Shown: positions 35,911 through 45,426 of the stretch, in pieces | Numbering within the stretch: the stretch's first letter is position 1 | Layout: each line of letters begins with the position of its first letter | Translations under genes and position numbers: made by a program | Notes under the pieces: generated by a model | Told to the model about the DNA's origin: nothing | The model's input: only the letters and a program-made list of their open reading frames with translations | Database searches by the model: none | Assembly: GCF_041380015.1 (NCBI RefSeq) | Contig: NZ_CP159978.1 | Source of the DNA: Buchananella felis | GTDB lineage: Bacteria; Actinomycetota; Actinomycetes; Actinomycetales; Actinomycetaceae | Length of the DNA stretch: 64,000 nt | Reading direction: 5' to 3' (one strand)

Positions 35911-37278
35911 ATGAGGCAAATGCTGGCTCGGCGACCGCGACGCGTTGCGGCGTCCGTAATCGCTGCGGTCCTTGCGATCGGTGGCCTGGCCACGGTGGCG
36001 CAATCCGCCCCCAGCGACTCCGATATTGAAGAATCCCGCCAGAAGGAGGCAACCCTGGCGGGCTCCGTCGCCTCCCTGGAACTGCAGCTGATCGACATCT
36101 CCGCGCGCCGCGACGCCGCGCAGCTGGAGGTGCAGATCGCCTCAGAGGACTACCAGTTCGCCCGCGACCAGCTGGACGCGGCCACGAGGGTGGCCGAGGA
36201 GGCCCGCAACTCCGCCTCCGCCGCCCGCGAGCAGGAGCAGACCGCCCGCTCCCGCCTGGCGCAGGTGGCCGCCAACGCCTACCGCAACGGCGGCGGCTCG
36301 CTGACCGCCTTCGAGCCCTACCTCACCGAGGGGGGCCTGACGGAGATCGACCTGAAGGCGGCCGCTGTGGACCGCCTGGGTACGCGCGCCGAGTCCGAGG
36401 TGCAGAGCTACAACGCCCTGGAGCAGGCGGCCACCACCCTGGAACGCCGCGCCGTGGAGGCGGAGGAGGCCCAGAGCCTGGCCACCGCCGAGGTGGAGAC
36501 CCGCTTCCAGCAGGCGCAGGCCAAGTCCAGCGACCTGACGGCGCAGGAAGCCGCCCTGGACGAGGAGAAGACCAACGTTCTCAACCAGTTGGCCACCCAG
36601 CGCGGCACCACCGCAGAGCTGGAGCGCCAGCGCGACGAGGAAAACGAGCGCATCCGCCGCGAGCAGGCCGAGGCTGAGGCCCGCCGCCAGGCGGAGGCCG
36701 AGGAGGCCGAGCGGCAGGAGCGCGAACGCCTGGAGCGCGAGGAGCGTGAGCGGCAGGAGCGCGAGGAGGCCGAGCGGCGCGAGAACGAGCAGAACTCCGG
36801 TTCCGACGGCGGCTCCGGTGGCAGCTCCGACGGCGGCGGCTCCACGTGGGCCCCGCCTCCGCCGGCCGAGCCCGCGCCGCCCCCTCCGCCCCCTCCGCCG
36901 GTGTCCAACGGCAACGGTTGGGGTGCGGTGCAGTTCGCCCGCAACGCCATCGGTGTGCCCTACGTGTGGGGCGGAGACTCCATGGCCGGCTACGACTGCT
37001 CCGGCCTGGTGCAGGCCGCCTGGGGCTCCCAGGGCTACTGGCTCTCGCACTCCTCCCGGATGCAGTACGCGGAGACCACGCGCGTCCCGCTGAGCGCGCT
37101 GGAGCCCGGGGACCTGGTGTTCTGGTCCTCCAACGGCACCCGCTCCGGCGTCTACCACGTGGCCATCTACTCCGGCAACGGCATGATCATCCACGCCCCC
37201 CAGCCGGGCGCCTACGTCACCGAGATCCCGCTGTACTACTCCGGCGGCATCATGCCCTACGGCGGCAGGGTCGGTTAG
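35911..37278 (+). CDS. Secreted NlpC/P60 peptidoglycan endopeptidase (RipA-like)
   Basis: A 455-residue cell-wall hydrolase. Seen: a signal peptide (1-32: RRPRRVAASVIAAVLAIGGLATVAQSA), a long coiled coil (about 40-300) with a Glu/Arg-rich stretch, a Gly/Ser and Pro linker (300-335), and an NlpC/P60 domain with Cys363 (YDCSGL), His416 (YHVAIY) and His428 (IIHAP). Cleaves within stem peptides, usually at daughter-cell separation; the coiled coil would keep it autoinhibited or bind a partner such as FtsX (inference). ATG 35911 follows AGAGGAAC. Convergent with ppa. Confidence 0.93.
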   Translation: MRQMLARRPRRVAASVIAAVLAIGGLATVAQSAPSDSDIEESRQKEATLAGSVASLELQLIDISARRDAAQLEVQIASEDYQFARDQLDAATRVAEEARNSASAAREQEQTARSRLAQVAANAYRNGGGSLTAFEPYLTEGGLTEIDLKAAAVDRLGTRAESEVQSYNALEQAATTLERRAVEAEEAQSLATAEVETRFQQAQAKSSDLTAQEAALDEEKTNVLNQLATQRGTTAELERQRDEENERIRREQAEAEARRQAEAEEAERQERERLEREERERQEREEAERRENEQNSGSDGGSGGSSDGGGSTWAPPPPAEPAPPPPPPPPVSNGNGWGAVQFARNAIGVPYVWGGDSMAGYDCSGLVQAAWGSQGYWLSHSSRMQYAETTRVPLSALEPGDLVFWSSNGTRSGVYHVAIYSGNGMIIHAPQPGAYVTEIPLYYSGGIMPYGGRVG

Positions 37279-37313
37279 CAGCCCCCGGCCGGCGCCGACG
37301 CCGGTACTAAGCG

Positions 37314-37365
37314 CGCAAACGCCTTGGGGCGGGAGGAATCATCCTCCCGCCCCAAGGCGTTTGCG
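37314..37365. terminator. Strong bidirectional terminator
   Basis: A perfect 24-bp stem (37314-37337 with 37342-37365) and a four-base loop between the convergent NlpC/P60 and ppa genes. The longest stem in the window; GC-rich core with CAAAC at the base. Confidence 0.92.
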
Positions 37366-37370
37366 TTAGC

Positions 37371-37871
37371 TCAGTGGGCCTGGTGGCCGGCCTCGCGGAA
37401 GCGCTCGTAGGAGCGCAGGATCTCCGCCTCGGTCTCCTCGCGGCCCGTCCAGTAGGCGCCCTCCACGGACTTGCCGGGCTCCAGGTCCTTGTAGACCTCG
37501 AAGAAGTGCTGGATCTCCAGGCGGTGGAACTCAGAGACGTCCTCGATGTCGGTGCGCCAGGAGGCGCGCTGGTCGGAGGCCGGGACGCACAGCACCTTGT
37601 CGTCACCGCCGGCCTCGTCGCGCATGCGGAACATGCCCAGGGCGCGGCAACGGATCAGGCAGCCGGGGAAGGTGGGCTCCTCCAGCAGCACCAGGGCGTC
37701 CAGCGGGTCGCCGTCCTCGCCCAGGGTGTTGTCGATGAATCCGTAGTCGTCCGGGTAGCGCGTGGAGGTGAACAGCATGCGGTCCAGGCGGATGCGACCG
37801 GTCTCGTGGTCAACCTCGTACTTGTTGCGGTTGCCCTTGGGAATCTCGATGGTGACGTCGAACTCGAGCAT
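37371..37871 (-). CDS. ppa: Inorganic pyrophosphatase
   Basis: A 166-residue family I soluble pyrophosphatase that hydrolyses PPi and drives biosynthetic reactions. Seen: FDVTIEIPKGNRNKYEVDHETG, LDRMLFTSTRYPDDYGFIDNT, and the metal-binding signature DGDPLDALV, at the expected length for the bacterial enzyme. ATG 37871. It is divergent from dacB with about 96 bases between them. Confidence 0.98.
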   Translation of the reverse strand: MLEFDVTIEIPKGNRNKYEVDHETGRIRLDRMLFTSTRYPDDYGFIDNTLGEDGDPLDALVLLEEPTFPGCLIRCRALGMFRMRDEAGGDDKVLCVPASDQRASWRTDIEDVSEFHRLEIQHFFEVYKDLEPGKSVEGAYWTGREETEAEILRSYERFREAGHQAH

Positions 37872-37967
37872 TGCTGCTTCCCTTCTCTGGCTACGAAGCG
37901 GACTACAACTATTGTCCTATCCTTACACGGAGGGCAGAACAGCTCAGCATAAAGAGAGGCGTGAGCT

Positions 37968-39419
37968 TTGGAGAAATCCGCTTGGGTTGCCGCAGGCTTG
38001 ACGGCGGCGTTGGTCTCAGCGTCGGTGGGATACGTGGTGTTGGACGTCTTGGACGTGGCGCCCGGAATGCTGACCACGCAGGAGCCGCGCGCGGCCGCCG
38101 CGCCGCCGCCTACGTTGCCCTCCCTCGCGGTGGGGGTCAACGCGCGGGGCCAGGAGATCGGCCCGCCCCTGGGCGCCGATTCCGTGGCCGCGATCGAGTC
38201 CGCGGTGGCCGACTTCGCGGGCGCGCAGCTGTTCGCGCGCCAGGAGGTCACCGAGGAGCCGGCGGCGGAGGGCGGGGCCACCCCGGCCCCCACAGTGCGC
38301 GTGGTGCCGCCCGCTGCCACCGCGGTCCTGATCTCTGACGCCGTCACCGGGGAGGTGGTGGCGCAGCACAACGCGGGCCAGGCCCTCACCCCGGCCTCCA
38401 CCATGAAGACCCTGGCGGGCATCGCCGTGCTGGGCCGCGTGGGTGGCGGCAAGCGCCTGGAGACCGCCACCCTCATCGAGGGGCAGATCGTCTACCTGCG
38501 CGGCGGCGGCGACATCTACCTGGCCCCGGACGCCGGCAACCCGTACGGGGTCAGCGGGCGCGCCGGCCTGGGCGACCTGGCCCGTTCCACCGCTGCGGCG
38601 CTGAAGGCCAAGGGCCTCTCCTCGGTGCACCTGGCGCTGGACGACACGCTCTTTCCCGCCTCCGACGCCTTCAACCCGAACTGGGAGGGCAGCGAGGACT
38701 ACGTGGGCAAGGTGGTGCCGATCGCCATGAACGGCACCTTCGAGCCCGAGGTGGGCTACTACGACGACCCGGCGCTCGCGGCGGCCCAGACCTTCCGGGG
38801 GCACCTGGAGGCGGCCGGTATCGCGGTCGAGGGGGAGCTGGAGCGGGCGGCCACCCCGCAGGAGGCCGTGGGCCTGGCGGCGGTGGAGTCCGCCCCCGTC
38901 TACGAGCTGGTCAGCCGGTCCCTGAAGGAGTCCAACAACACCTCCACCGAGGTGGAGTGCCGTCTGGTGGCGGTGGCGGCCGGCAAGCCTGCCACGTTCC
39001 AGGGGGCCACGGAGGCGGTGCGGGAGTTCCTCACCGAAGTCGGGGTGGACACCGAGGGCCTGGTGATGAACGACTGCTCCGGCCTGTCCGACGTCTCCAA
39101 GGTCTCCCCGCGCACGCTGGTGAGCGTGTTGCAGGTGGCGCGCGGCTCGCAGCGCTACCCGCAGCTGCAGCTCTTCGACTCCGCCCTGGCCTTCGCCTCG
39201 GTGGACGGCACGCTGGGGCGGCGCTACCTGGAGGACACGCCGCTGCTGCGCGGCAAGACCGGTTCGCTATCCAACGTGGCCTCGCTGTCCGGCACGCTGG
39301 TGACCAAGTCGGGCCGCCCGCTCGATTTCGCGATCATCTCTGACGGCTTCGCCGAGGGCGGCCTGTGGGGGGCGCGCCTGGAGATCGACGCGCTCATCTA
39401 CGCCATCTCCGAGCAGTAG
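37968..39419 (+). CDS. dacB: D-Ala-D-Ala carboxypeptidase (PBP4 type, S13)
   Basis: A 483-residue low-molecular-weight penicillin-binding protein. Seen: a single N-terminal helix (AWVAAGLTAALVSASVGYVVLDVL) that anchors or exports it, the SxxK box in PASTMKTL, the SxN box in KESNNTSTEV, and KTG in LRGKTGSLSNV, with the long domain between the first two boxes typical of S13. TTG 37968 is preceded by AGAGAGG. It opens the dacB-tilS-hpt-ftsH-fol run, with tilS starting seven bases after its stop. Confidence 0.92.
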   Translation: MEKSAWVAAGLTAALVSASVGYVVLDVLDVAPGMLTTQEPRAAAAPPPTLPSLAVGVNARGQEIGPPLGADSVAAIESAVADFAGAQLFARQEVTEEPAAEGGATPAPTVRVVPPAATAVLISDAVTGEVVAQHNAGQALTPASTMKTLAGIAVLGRVGGGKRLETATLIEGQIVYLRGGGDIYLAPDAGNPYGVSGRAGLGDLARSTAAALKAKGLSSVHLALDDTLFPASDAFNPNWEGSEDYVGKVVPIAMNGTFEPEVGYYDDPALAAAQTFRGHLEAAGIAVEGELERAATPQEAVGLAAVESAPVYELVSRSLKESNNTSTEVECRLVAVAAGKPATFQGATEAVREFLTEVGVDTEGLVMNDCSGLSDVSKVSPRTLVSVLQVARGSQRYPQLQLFDSALAFASVDGTLGRRYLEDTPLLRGKTGSLSNVASLSGTLVTKSGRPLDFAIISDGFAEGGLWGARLEIDALIYAISEQ

Positions 39420-39425
39420 CCGCCC

Positions 39426-40616
39426 GTGCCGGCCCTTTGCAGCCCTCCCGGCCCCGGCGCGCTGCCCGCCCTGGGCGCGGTGAGGCGATGCCTGGACGAC
39501 GTTCCGCCCGGCGCCCGGATCCTGGTGGCCTGCTCCGGGGGCGCCGATTCCCTGGCGCTGCTGCTCGCGGTGGGGGAGCTGGTGCGCCCGGGCGGGGCGC
39601 GTGAGGACCTGCGCGGCGCGGCCCGCGCGCTGCACGTGGATCACGGGCTGCGGCCCGAGTCGGGCGCGGAGGGTGACTTCGTGGCTGGGGTGTGCGAGCA
39701 GCTGGGACTGCCGCTGCTGCGGGTGGGCGTGGACGCCCGGGTGGGCCGGGATGGCCGGCGCCGGCCGGGCGGACCGGAGGCCGGGGCGCGCGCGGCGCGG
39801 CGCGAGGCATACGCGCGCCACCTGGAGGCGGGCGACTTCCTGCTGCTGGGGCACACCGCGGACGACCAGGCCGAGCAGGTGCTCCTGGCCCTGGCCCGGG
39901 GCGCCGGGCTGCGGGCGGTGGCCGGCATCTCCCCGCGCGCCGAGCTGGCCGGCGCGGTCATCCTGCGCCCACTGCTGGGGCTGCGCCGGGCCCAGACGGA
40001 GGCCGCCTGCGCGGCCTTCGGCACGCACTACGTGCGCGACCCCTCCAACCGGGCCGACGGGCCCTGGCGGGCCGCCGACGGCAGCGCCCTGCGTCGCGCG
40101 GCCGTGCGCGAGCGCGCCCTGCCGGCCCTGGCCGCGGCGCTGGGGACGGACCCGATCCCCGCGCTGGCCCGCACCGCCGCCCAGGCCCGGGCGGACCTGG
40201 AGGCCCTGGACCTGCTGGCCGCCCGCCTCTACCGGGAGGCCCTCCTCCCCGGCGGCGGGCCGGCGCTGGCCTCGCAGGCAGGGGGCGGCGCGGCGGCGAC
40301 GTCGGCCACCAACGCCCACCGGGAGGGCGGCCGGGGTGGCGAGGCGGCGGGCAGAGCGTCGGCCAACCAGGGCGGCGAAATCCGCCTGGACTGCGCCATC
40401 CTGGCCGGCGCGCCACGGGCGCTGCGCACCCGCGCGCTCCACCTGGCCGGGCGGGAGGCGGGGTGGGAGCCCAGCGCCATCAACGCCAGCCACATCGACG
40501 CCCTCGACGCGCTCGTCACCAGCTACCGGGGGCAAAAGGAAACACACCTGCCAGCAAACGTGCGCGCCCACCGCAGCGGGCCCGCGCTCAGAATCTGGCG
40601 GAAAAACGGGCCGTAA
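39426..40616 (+). CDS. tilS: tRNA(Ile)-lysidine synthase
   Basis: A 396-residue enzyme that lysylates C34 of tRNA-Ile(CAU). Seen: the PP-loop LVACSGGADSLALLL (about residue 37), HVDHGLRPESGAEG, ARRAAREAYAR and HTADDQAEQVLLALARGAGLR, then LRPLLGLRRAQTEAAC. Start GTG 39426 is seven bases after dacB. A Gly/Ala-rich stretch (about 278-316) looks like a low-complexity insertion and includes two degenerate copies of the dispersed motif (near 40291 and 40350). A 20-bp sequence near the 3' end (40547-40566) reappears inverted at 45427-45446. Confidence 0.93.
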   Translation: MPALCSPPGPGALPALGAVRRCLDDVPPGARILVACSGGADSLALLLAVGELVRPGGAREDLRGAARALHVDHGLRPESGAEGDFVAGVCEQLGLPLLRVGVDARVGRDGRRRPGGPEAGARAARREAYARHLEAGDFLLLGHTADDQAEQVLLALARGAGLRAVAGISPRAELAGAVILRPLLGLRRAQTEAACAAFGTHYVRDPSNRADGPWRAADGSALRRAAVRERALPALAAALGTDPIPALARTAAQARADLEALDLLAARLYREALLPGGGPALASQAGGGAAATSATNAHREGGRGGEAAGRASANQGGEIRLDCAILAGAPRALRTRALHLAGREAGWEPSAINASHIDALDALVTSYRGQKETHLPANVRAHRSGPALRIWRKNGP

Positions 40617-40690
40617 CGCCGGGCGGGCCTGACCGGTGCGCAATCGTGGCAAGATTTCCTTGACGGCACCGCGCAACCACGGAGGGCAAG

Positions 40691-41251
40691 TTGGACAGCA
40701 GCGACATGGGCAATGACCTGAAGAGCATCCTGGTCACGGAAGAGCAGATCCAGGAACGACTGACCGAGATGGCCGCGCAGATCGACGCAGACTACGCGGG
40801 CCGCGAGATCCTGCTGGTGGGCGTGCTGCGCGGCGCCATCATGGTGATGGCGGACCTCTCCCGCAAGCTCCACACCCCCGTGCAGATGGACTGGATGGCG
40901 GTGTCCTCCTACGGCTCGGGCACCAAGTCCTCCGGCGTGGTGCGCATCCTGAAGGACCTGGACTCCGACATCACGGGCAAGCACGTCCTGATCGTGGAGG
41001 ACATCATCGACTCCGGCCTGACCCTGTCCTGGCTGCAGGCCAACCTGCGCACCCGCGGCGCCGCCACCGTGGAGATCGCCACCATGGTGCGCAAGCCCGA
41101 GGCCGCCAAGGTGGAGGTGGACGCCAAGTACGTGGGCTTCGACATCCCCACCGAGTTCGTGGTCGGCTACGGCCTGGACTACGCGGAGAAGTACCGCACC
41201 CTGCCGTTCATCGGCACCCTGGCCCCCCACGTCTACGGCGCAGAGGGCTAA
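40691..41251 (+). CDS. hpt: Hypoxanthine phosphoribosyltransferase
   Basis: A 186-residue purine-salvage enzyme making IMP or GMP from PRPP. Seen: LVGVLRGAIMVMADLSR, the SSYGSGTKSSG loop, and the PRPP motif VLIVEDIIDSGLTL, followed by KPEAAKVEVDAKYVGFDIPTEFVVGYGLDYAE, at the normal length. Start TTG 40691 is supported by GGAGGG four bases upstream; ATG 40706 is a less supported alternative. It sits in the conserved actinobacterial order tilS-hpt-ftsH. Confidence 0.96.
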   Translation: MDSSDMGNDLKSILVTEEQIQERLTEMAAQIDADYAGREILLVGVLRGAIMVMADLSRKLHTPVQMDWMAVSSYGSGTKSSGVVRILKDLDSDITGKHVLIVEDIIDSGLTLSWLQANLRTRGAATVEIATMVRKPEAAKVEVDAKYVGFDIPTEFVVGYGLDYAEKYRTLPFIGTLAPHVYGAEG

Positions 41252-41268
41252 CCCGGAAAACCGGGCAG

Positions 41269-41301
41269 GGGCGGCGCGGCGGGAACACCGCCCCGCCGCC
41301 C
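41269..41301 (+). terminator. Probable hairpin terminator after hpt
   Basis: 14-bp arms with one mismatch (GGGCGGCGCGGCGG against CCGCCCCGCCGCCC), then CTTTCCC. A smaller CCCGG-AAAA-CCGGG hairpin lies just before it. Suggests ftsH has its own promoter in 41302-41431. Confidence 0.6.
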
Positions 41302-41431
41302 TTTCCCGTTGCCCGACTGCGGGCAGTGGCACCGGCCGGGCGCCGCCACTGCCCTACGCGAAACTCTCAGGCGCCCCCCAGCACTATCGGCTACGGTGCT
41401 GATACCTGTAACTAGAGGGAAGCCCAGGTAT

Positions 41432-43612
41432 ATGTCCGAAAAGAAGAAGCCCGCGCAGTTCTTCAACGCCCGCCTGTTAATGATTGTGGTGGCGGGTGTT
41501 GTGATGTTCGGTTCGGTTGCCTACGTCTTTGGTAGCCCGTACAAGGAGATCGACACCTCCTCCGGCCTGGAGCTGATGGCTGGCAAGACCGTGGAGCGTG
41601 CCGTGGTCACCGAGGGCATCCAGACCGTGCGGCTGGACCTGACCGAGGACTTCACGGCGCCGCCCTCCTCCAAGGCCACCAAGGAGAAGAACGTCGGCAA
41701 GCAGGTGCAGTTCACGTACGTGGACGCGCAGGCCGACCAGGTGGCGGGGCTGCTGAAGAACGTCGGTAAGTACGGCTACAACTCCGTGGTCCCCACCTCC
41801 CCGTGGTACCTCAGCCTGCTGTCCATCTTCCTGCCGATCTTGCTGCTGGTGGGCGCCTTCTGGTTCCTGTCCACCCGGATGCAGTCCGGGCGGATGGGCG
41901 GCTTTGGCAAGTCCAAGGCGAAGAAGTACAACAAGGAAAACCCGCCGGTCCGGTTCACTGATGTGGCGGGCGTGGACGAGGCCATCGAGGAGCTGCAGGA
42001 GATCCGCGAGTTCCTGGCCGACCCGCGCAAGTTCCAGGCCGTGGGCGCGCGCATCCCCAAGGGCGTGCTGCTCTACGGTCCGCCCGGTACCGGTAAGACC
42101 CTGCTGGCGCGCGCCGTGGCCGGAGAGGTGGGCGCCCCCTTCTACTCCATGAGCGGTTCGGAGTTCGTGGAGCTCTACGTGGGCGTGGGCGCCTCCCGCA
42201 TGCGCGACCTGTTCGAGCAGGCCAAGGACAACGCCCCGGCGATCATCTTCGTTGACGAGATCGATGCGATCGGGCGCTCGCGCGGTTCCGGCCTGTCCGG
42301 CAGCGGCGAGGAGCACGACCAGACCCTCAACCAGCTGCTGGTGGAGATGGACGGCTTCGACGACAACGCCAACGTGATCGTCATCGCAGCGACCAACCGG
42401 CCCGAGGTGCTGGACCCGGCACTGCTGCGCCCGGGCCGCTTCGATCGCCAGATCGCGGTGGAGGCCCCGGAGCTCAAGGGCCGCGAGGCGATCTTGGCGG
42501 TGCACGCCAAGGGCAAGCCGCTCACCCCGGACGTGGACCTGAAGGCGCTGGCCAAGCGCACCCCGGGCTTCACGGGCGCGGACCTGGCCAACGTGCTCAA
42601 CGAGGCCGCCTTGCTGACCGCCCGCTCCAACGCGCAGCTGATCGACAACCGGGCCCTGGACGAGGCCATCGACCGAGTCATGGCGGGCCCGCAGAAGCGC
42701 ACCCGCGTGATGAACGACGTGGAGAAGCGGATCACCGCCTATCACGAGGCCGGCCACGCCCTGGCGGCCGCGGCCCTGCGCTACACGGACCCGGTGACGA
42801 AGGTGACGATCCTGCCGCGCGGCCGGGCGCTGGGCTACACGATGGTGCTGCCCACCGAGGACCGCTACTCCACCACCCGCAACGAGCTGCTGGACAAGCT
42901 GGTTTATGCCCTGGGTGGGCGCGTGGCGGAGGAGCTGGTGTTCCACGACCCGACCACCGGCGCCTCCAACGACCTGGAGAAGGCCACGGCCACGGCCCGC
43001 AAGATGGTCACCCACTACGGCATGTCCGCCTCGGTGGGCCTGGTGAAGCTGGGCGAGCCGGAGCAGAACGCGAGGTTCTTTGGCGGGCAGGGGCGCGACT
43101 ACAGCGATGCGGTGGCCGCCCAGGTGGACGCCGAGGTGCGCGCCCTCATGGACGCGGCCCACGCCGAGGCCTGGGAGATCCTCACCCAGTACCGCGACGT
43201 GCTGGACGCCCTGGCGGCGGCCCTGTTGGAGCGCGAGACGCTGCTGGAGGGCGACCTGCGCGAGGTGTTCGCGCCGGTGGTCAAGCGCGCCCCGCGCGAG
43301 CAGTGGTCTATCGCCGCCGACCGCGTGCCGAGCGGGCCCGCGGTTGCCTCGCCCGGTGAGCGCCTGGGCAAGGTGGCCGACGCTGCCGCTCCGGCCGCAG
43401 CGAGCGAGCCGGCCGCCCCGCAGGGGCCGGCGGTGCCGGGCGGCGGTTACGCCGACTCCGGGGAGGCCGTGACGGCGGAGATACCGCTTCAGCCCGCCCC
43501 TGCCGCCGACGGTGCGGGTACTGACGGCGCGGGTAGCGACGGCCCGGGTACGGGCGCGGCCGGCGCCGGTACGGGCGCCGACGGCGTCGGCAATGGCGAG
43601 GTGGCCCGGTGA
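41432..43612 (+). CDS. ftsH: ATP-dependent zinc metalloprotease FtsH
   Basis: A 726-residue membrane-anchored protease for misfolded membrane and regulatory proteins. Seen: two helices (about 10-32 and 125-147), Walker A GPPGTGKT (216-223), Walker B IIFVDEIDAIG, the SRH region ATNRPEVLDPALLRPGRFDRQ, and the zinc site HEAGH (438-442). The C-terminal 110 residues are Ala/Pro/Gly low complexity, including a one-mismatch copy of the dispersed motif (43375-43390) and GTGADG-type repeats. ATG 41432 is chosen over the longer frame from 41309, which is not conserved. The stop overlaps folE (GTGA). Confidence 0.97.
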   Translation: MSEKKKPAQFFNARLLMIVVAGVVMFGSVAYVFGSPYKEIDTSSGLELMAGKTVERAVVTEGIQTVRLDLTEDFTAPPSSKATKEKNVGKQVQFTYVDAQADQVAGLLKNVGKYGYNSVVPTSPWYLSLLSIFLPILLLVGAFWFLSTRMQSGRMGGFGKSKAKKYNKENPPVRFTDVAGVDEAIEELQEIREFLADPRKFQAVGARIPKGVLLYGPPGTGKTLLARAVAGEVGAPFYSMSGSEFVELYVGVGASRMRDLFEQAKDNAPAIIFVDEIDAIGRSRGSGLSGSGEEHDQTLNQLLVEMDGFDDNANVIVIAATNRPEVLDPALLRPGRFDRQIAVEAPELKGREAILAVHAKGKPLTPDVDLKALAKRTPGFTGADLANVLNEAALLTARSNAQLIDNRALDEAIDRVMAGPQKRTRVMNDVEKRITAYHEAGHALAAAALRYTDPVTKVTILPRGRALGYTMVLPTEDRYSTTRNELLDKLVYALGGRVAEELVFHDPTTGASNDLEKATATARKMVTHYGMSASVGLVKLGEPEQNARFFGGQGRDYSDAVAAQVDAEVRALMDAAHAEAWEILTQYRDVLDALAAALLERETLLEGDLREVFAPVVKRAPREQWSIAADRVPSGPAVASPGERLGKVADAAAPAAASEPAAPQGPAVPGGGYADSGEAVTAEIPLQPAPAADGAGTDGAGSDGPGTGAAGAGTGADGVGNGEVAR

Positions 43613-44385
43613 CGCGGCGGCAGTTGCGCCAGGCGGCGCGGGAGGCCGCCCAGTCCCAGGTGACCGGCCCCGGCCAGTCCACGTCCCGCGCGGCGGGCGA
43701 GGGCGGCGAGAAGAAGCAGCGCGGCGCCCGGGCCGCCGAGGCGCGCGCGACCGAGCACGCCCAGCAGGCGGCGCAGTCCACCGGCCGCAAGGCAAGGCGG
43801 GCCAAGCATTCCGGCCAGTACGACGCCGCCGCGGTGGAGCGGGCGATCCGCGACCTGCTGGTCGCGGTGGGGGAGGACCCGGACCGCGAGGGGCTGCGGG
43901 ACACCCCGGCCCGGATGGCCCGGGCCTACCGGGAGCTGTTCGGCGGGCTGGAGCAGGACCCGGCCCGCCACCTGGAGGCGGTGTTCGACATCGGCCACGA
44001 GGAGCTCGTGATCGTGCGGGACATCCCGTTCTACTCCACCTGCGAGCACCACCTGCTGCCCTTCCACGGGCAGGCGCACGTGGGCTACATCCCCGGCCCG
44101 GACGGTCGCGTGACCGGCCTGTCCAAGCTGGCGCGCGTGGTGGAGGGCTTCGCCCGCCGCCCGCAGGTGCAAGAGCGCATCACCTCCCAGGTGGCAGACG
44201 CCCTGGTGGAACGCCTGGGCGCCCAGGGCGTGATCGTGGTGCTCGAGGCCGAGCACATGTGCATGTCCATGCGCGGCGTGGCCAAGCCCGGGGCGCGCAC
44301 CATCACCTCCGCCGTGCGCGGGCAGCTGCGCAACGCCGCCACCCGCGCCGAGGCGATGAGCCTGATCCAGGGCGGGCGGGCGTGA
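43609..44385 (+). CDS. folE: GTP cyclohydrolase I
   Basis: A 258-residue enzyme making dihydroneopterin triphosphate, the first step of folate synthesis. Seen: VGEDPDREGLRDTPARMARAY, the zinc-site Cys and His in STCEHHLLPFHGQAHVGYIP, LSKLARVVEGFARRPQVQERIT and the third zinc ligand in AEHMCMSMRG. The N-terminal 65 residues are an Ala/Gln/Arg-rich extension without family homology. Start GTG 43609 overlaps the ftsH stop, and its own stop overlaps folP, so ftsH-folE-folP look translationally coupled. Confidence 0.97.
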   Translation: MTRRQLRQAAREAAQSQVTGPGQSTSRAAGEGGEKKQRGARAAEARATEHAQQAAQSTGRKARRAKHSGQYDAAAVERAIRDLLVAVGEDPDREGLRDTPARMARAYRELFGGLEQDPARHLEAVFDIGHEELVIVRDIPFYSTCEHHLLPFHGQAHVGYIPGPDGRVTGLSKLARVVEGFARRPQVQERITSQVADALVERLGAQGVIVVLEAEHMCMSMRGVAKPGARTITSAVRGQLRNAATRAEAMSLIQGGRA

Positions 44386-45386
44386 CCGACCCGCTAGGGC
44401 TCCCCACAGCAGCGCTCCCGGAGCCGGCCGGCGCACAGGCCGGCCCCGGCCCGAGCGGCGCCGCGGCGGCGGCCCGCCGCGGCGCCAGCCTCGCCGCCGA
44501 GCTCCTCGGCGGCGCACCCGGAGCGGCCCAGCTTCCCCTGCTGATGGGGGTGGTCAACGTGACCCCCGATTCGTTCTCGGACGGCGGGCGCTTCACGAGC
44601 GTGGCCGCCGCCGTGGCGCACTCGCGCGCCCTGGTGGACCAGGGCGCGCAGATCCTGGACGTGGGCGGCTACTCCACCCGGCCCGGTGCCGCCCCGGTGG
44701 CTGCCGCCGAGGAGGCCGAGCGCGTGGTGCCCGTCGTCGCGGCGCTGGCCCGCGAGCTGCCCGGCGTGCCCGTCAGCGTGGACACCTTCCGCGCCGAGGT
44801 CGCCGCCGCTGCGGTCGCGGCCGGCGCGGTCATGGTCAACGACGTCACCGGCGGCGCCGACCCGCGCATGCACGCCACGGTGGCGGCGCTGCGCCTGCCC
44901 ACCGGGGCGGCCCCGATCTACCTGTGCCAGCACATGCGCGGCACCCCGCAGACCATGGACTCGCAGGCCACCTACACCGACGTGGTCGCAGACGTGAGGG
45001 GAGAGCTGGCCGCCGCCGTGGAGTGCTACCTGGCCGCCGGCGGGCAGGCCGACCGCCTGGTCCTGGACCCCGGCATCGGCTTCGCCAAGGACGCGGCGCA
45101 GTCCTGGACGCTCCTGGCCCACACCCCCGCCCTGCTGGAGCTGGGCTACCCGCTCCTGATCGGCACCTCCCGCAAGCGCCTCCTGGCCGCCGCGCTGGGA
45201 GAGGCCGACCAGGGGCCCACCGGGCGGGACGTGGCCACCGCCACCACCACCGCCCTGGCCGCACTGGCCGGCGCCTGGGCGGTGCGCGTGCACAACGTCG
45301 CATACTCCCGCGACGCGCGCGCGGTGGCCGCAGCGTGGGTGGCGGCGGGCGGCAGCGTCGTCCAACCACACCCACCGGGCGGCTGA
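44382..45386 (+). CDS. folP: Dihydropteroate synthase
   Basis: A 334-residue enzyme joining p-aminobenzoate to dihydropterin pyrophosphate; target of sulfonamides. Seen: MGVVNVTPDSFSDGG, DVGGYSTRPGA, VSVDTFRAEV, MVNDVTGG, LCQHMRGTPQTM, LDPGIGFAKD and the late IGTSRKRLLAAALG. GTG 44382 overlaps the folE stop by four bases; the first 50 residues are Ala/Gly/Pro-rich and not conserved. The C-terminus is encoded over a perfect copy of the dispersed motif (45348-45363). Confidence 0.96.
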   Translation: MTDPLGLPTAALPEPAGAQAGPGPSGAAAAARRGASLAAELLGGAPGAAQLPLLMGVVNVTPDSFSDGGRFTSVAAAVAHSRALVDQGAQILDVGGYSTRPGAAPVAAAEEAERVVPVVAALARELPGVPVSVDTFRAEVAAAAVAAGAVMVNDVTGGADPRMHATVAALRLPTGAAPIYLCQHMRGTPQTMDSQATYTDVVADVRGELAAAVECYLAAGGQADRLVLDPGIGFAKDAAQSWTLLAHTPALLELGYPLLIGTSRKRLLAAALGEADQGPTGRDVATATTTALAALAGAWAVRVHNVAYSRDARAVAAAWVAAGGSVVQPHPPGG

Positions 45387-45426
45387 AACACAAGACAAAT
45401 AGGGCGCGCGGGCCGGCAAAGACCTC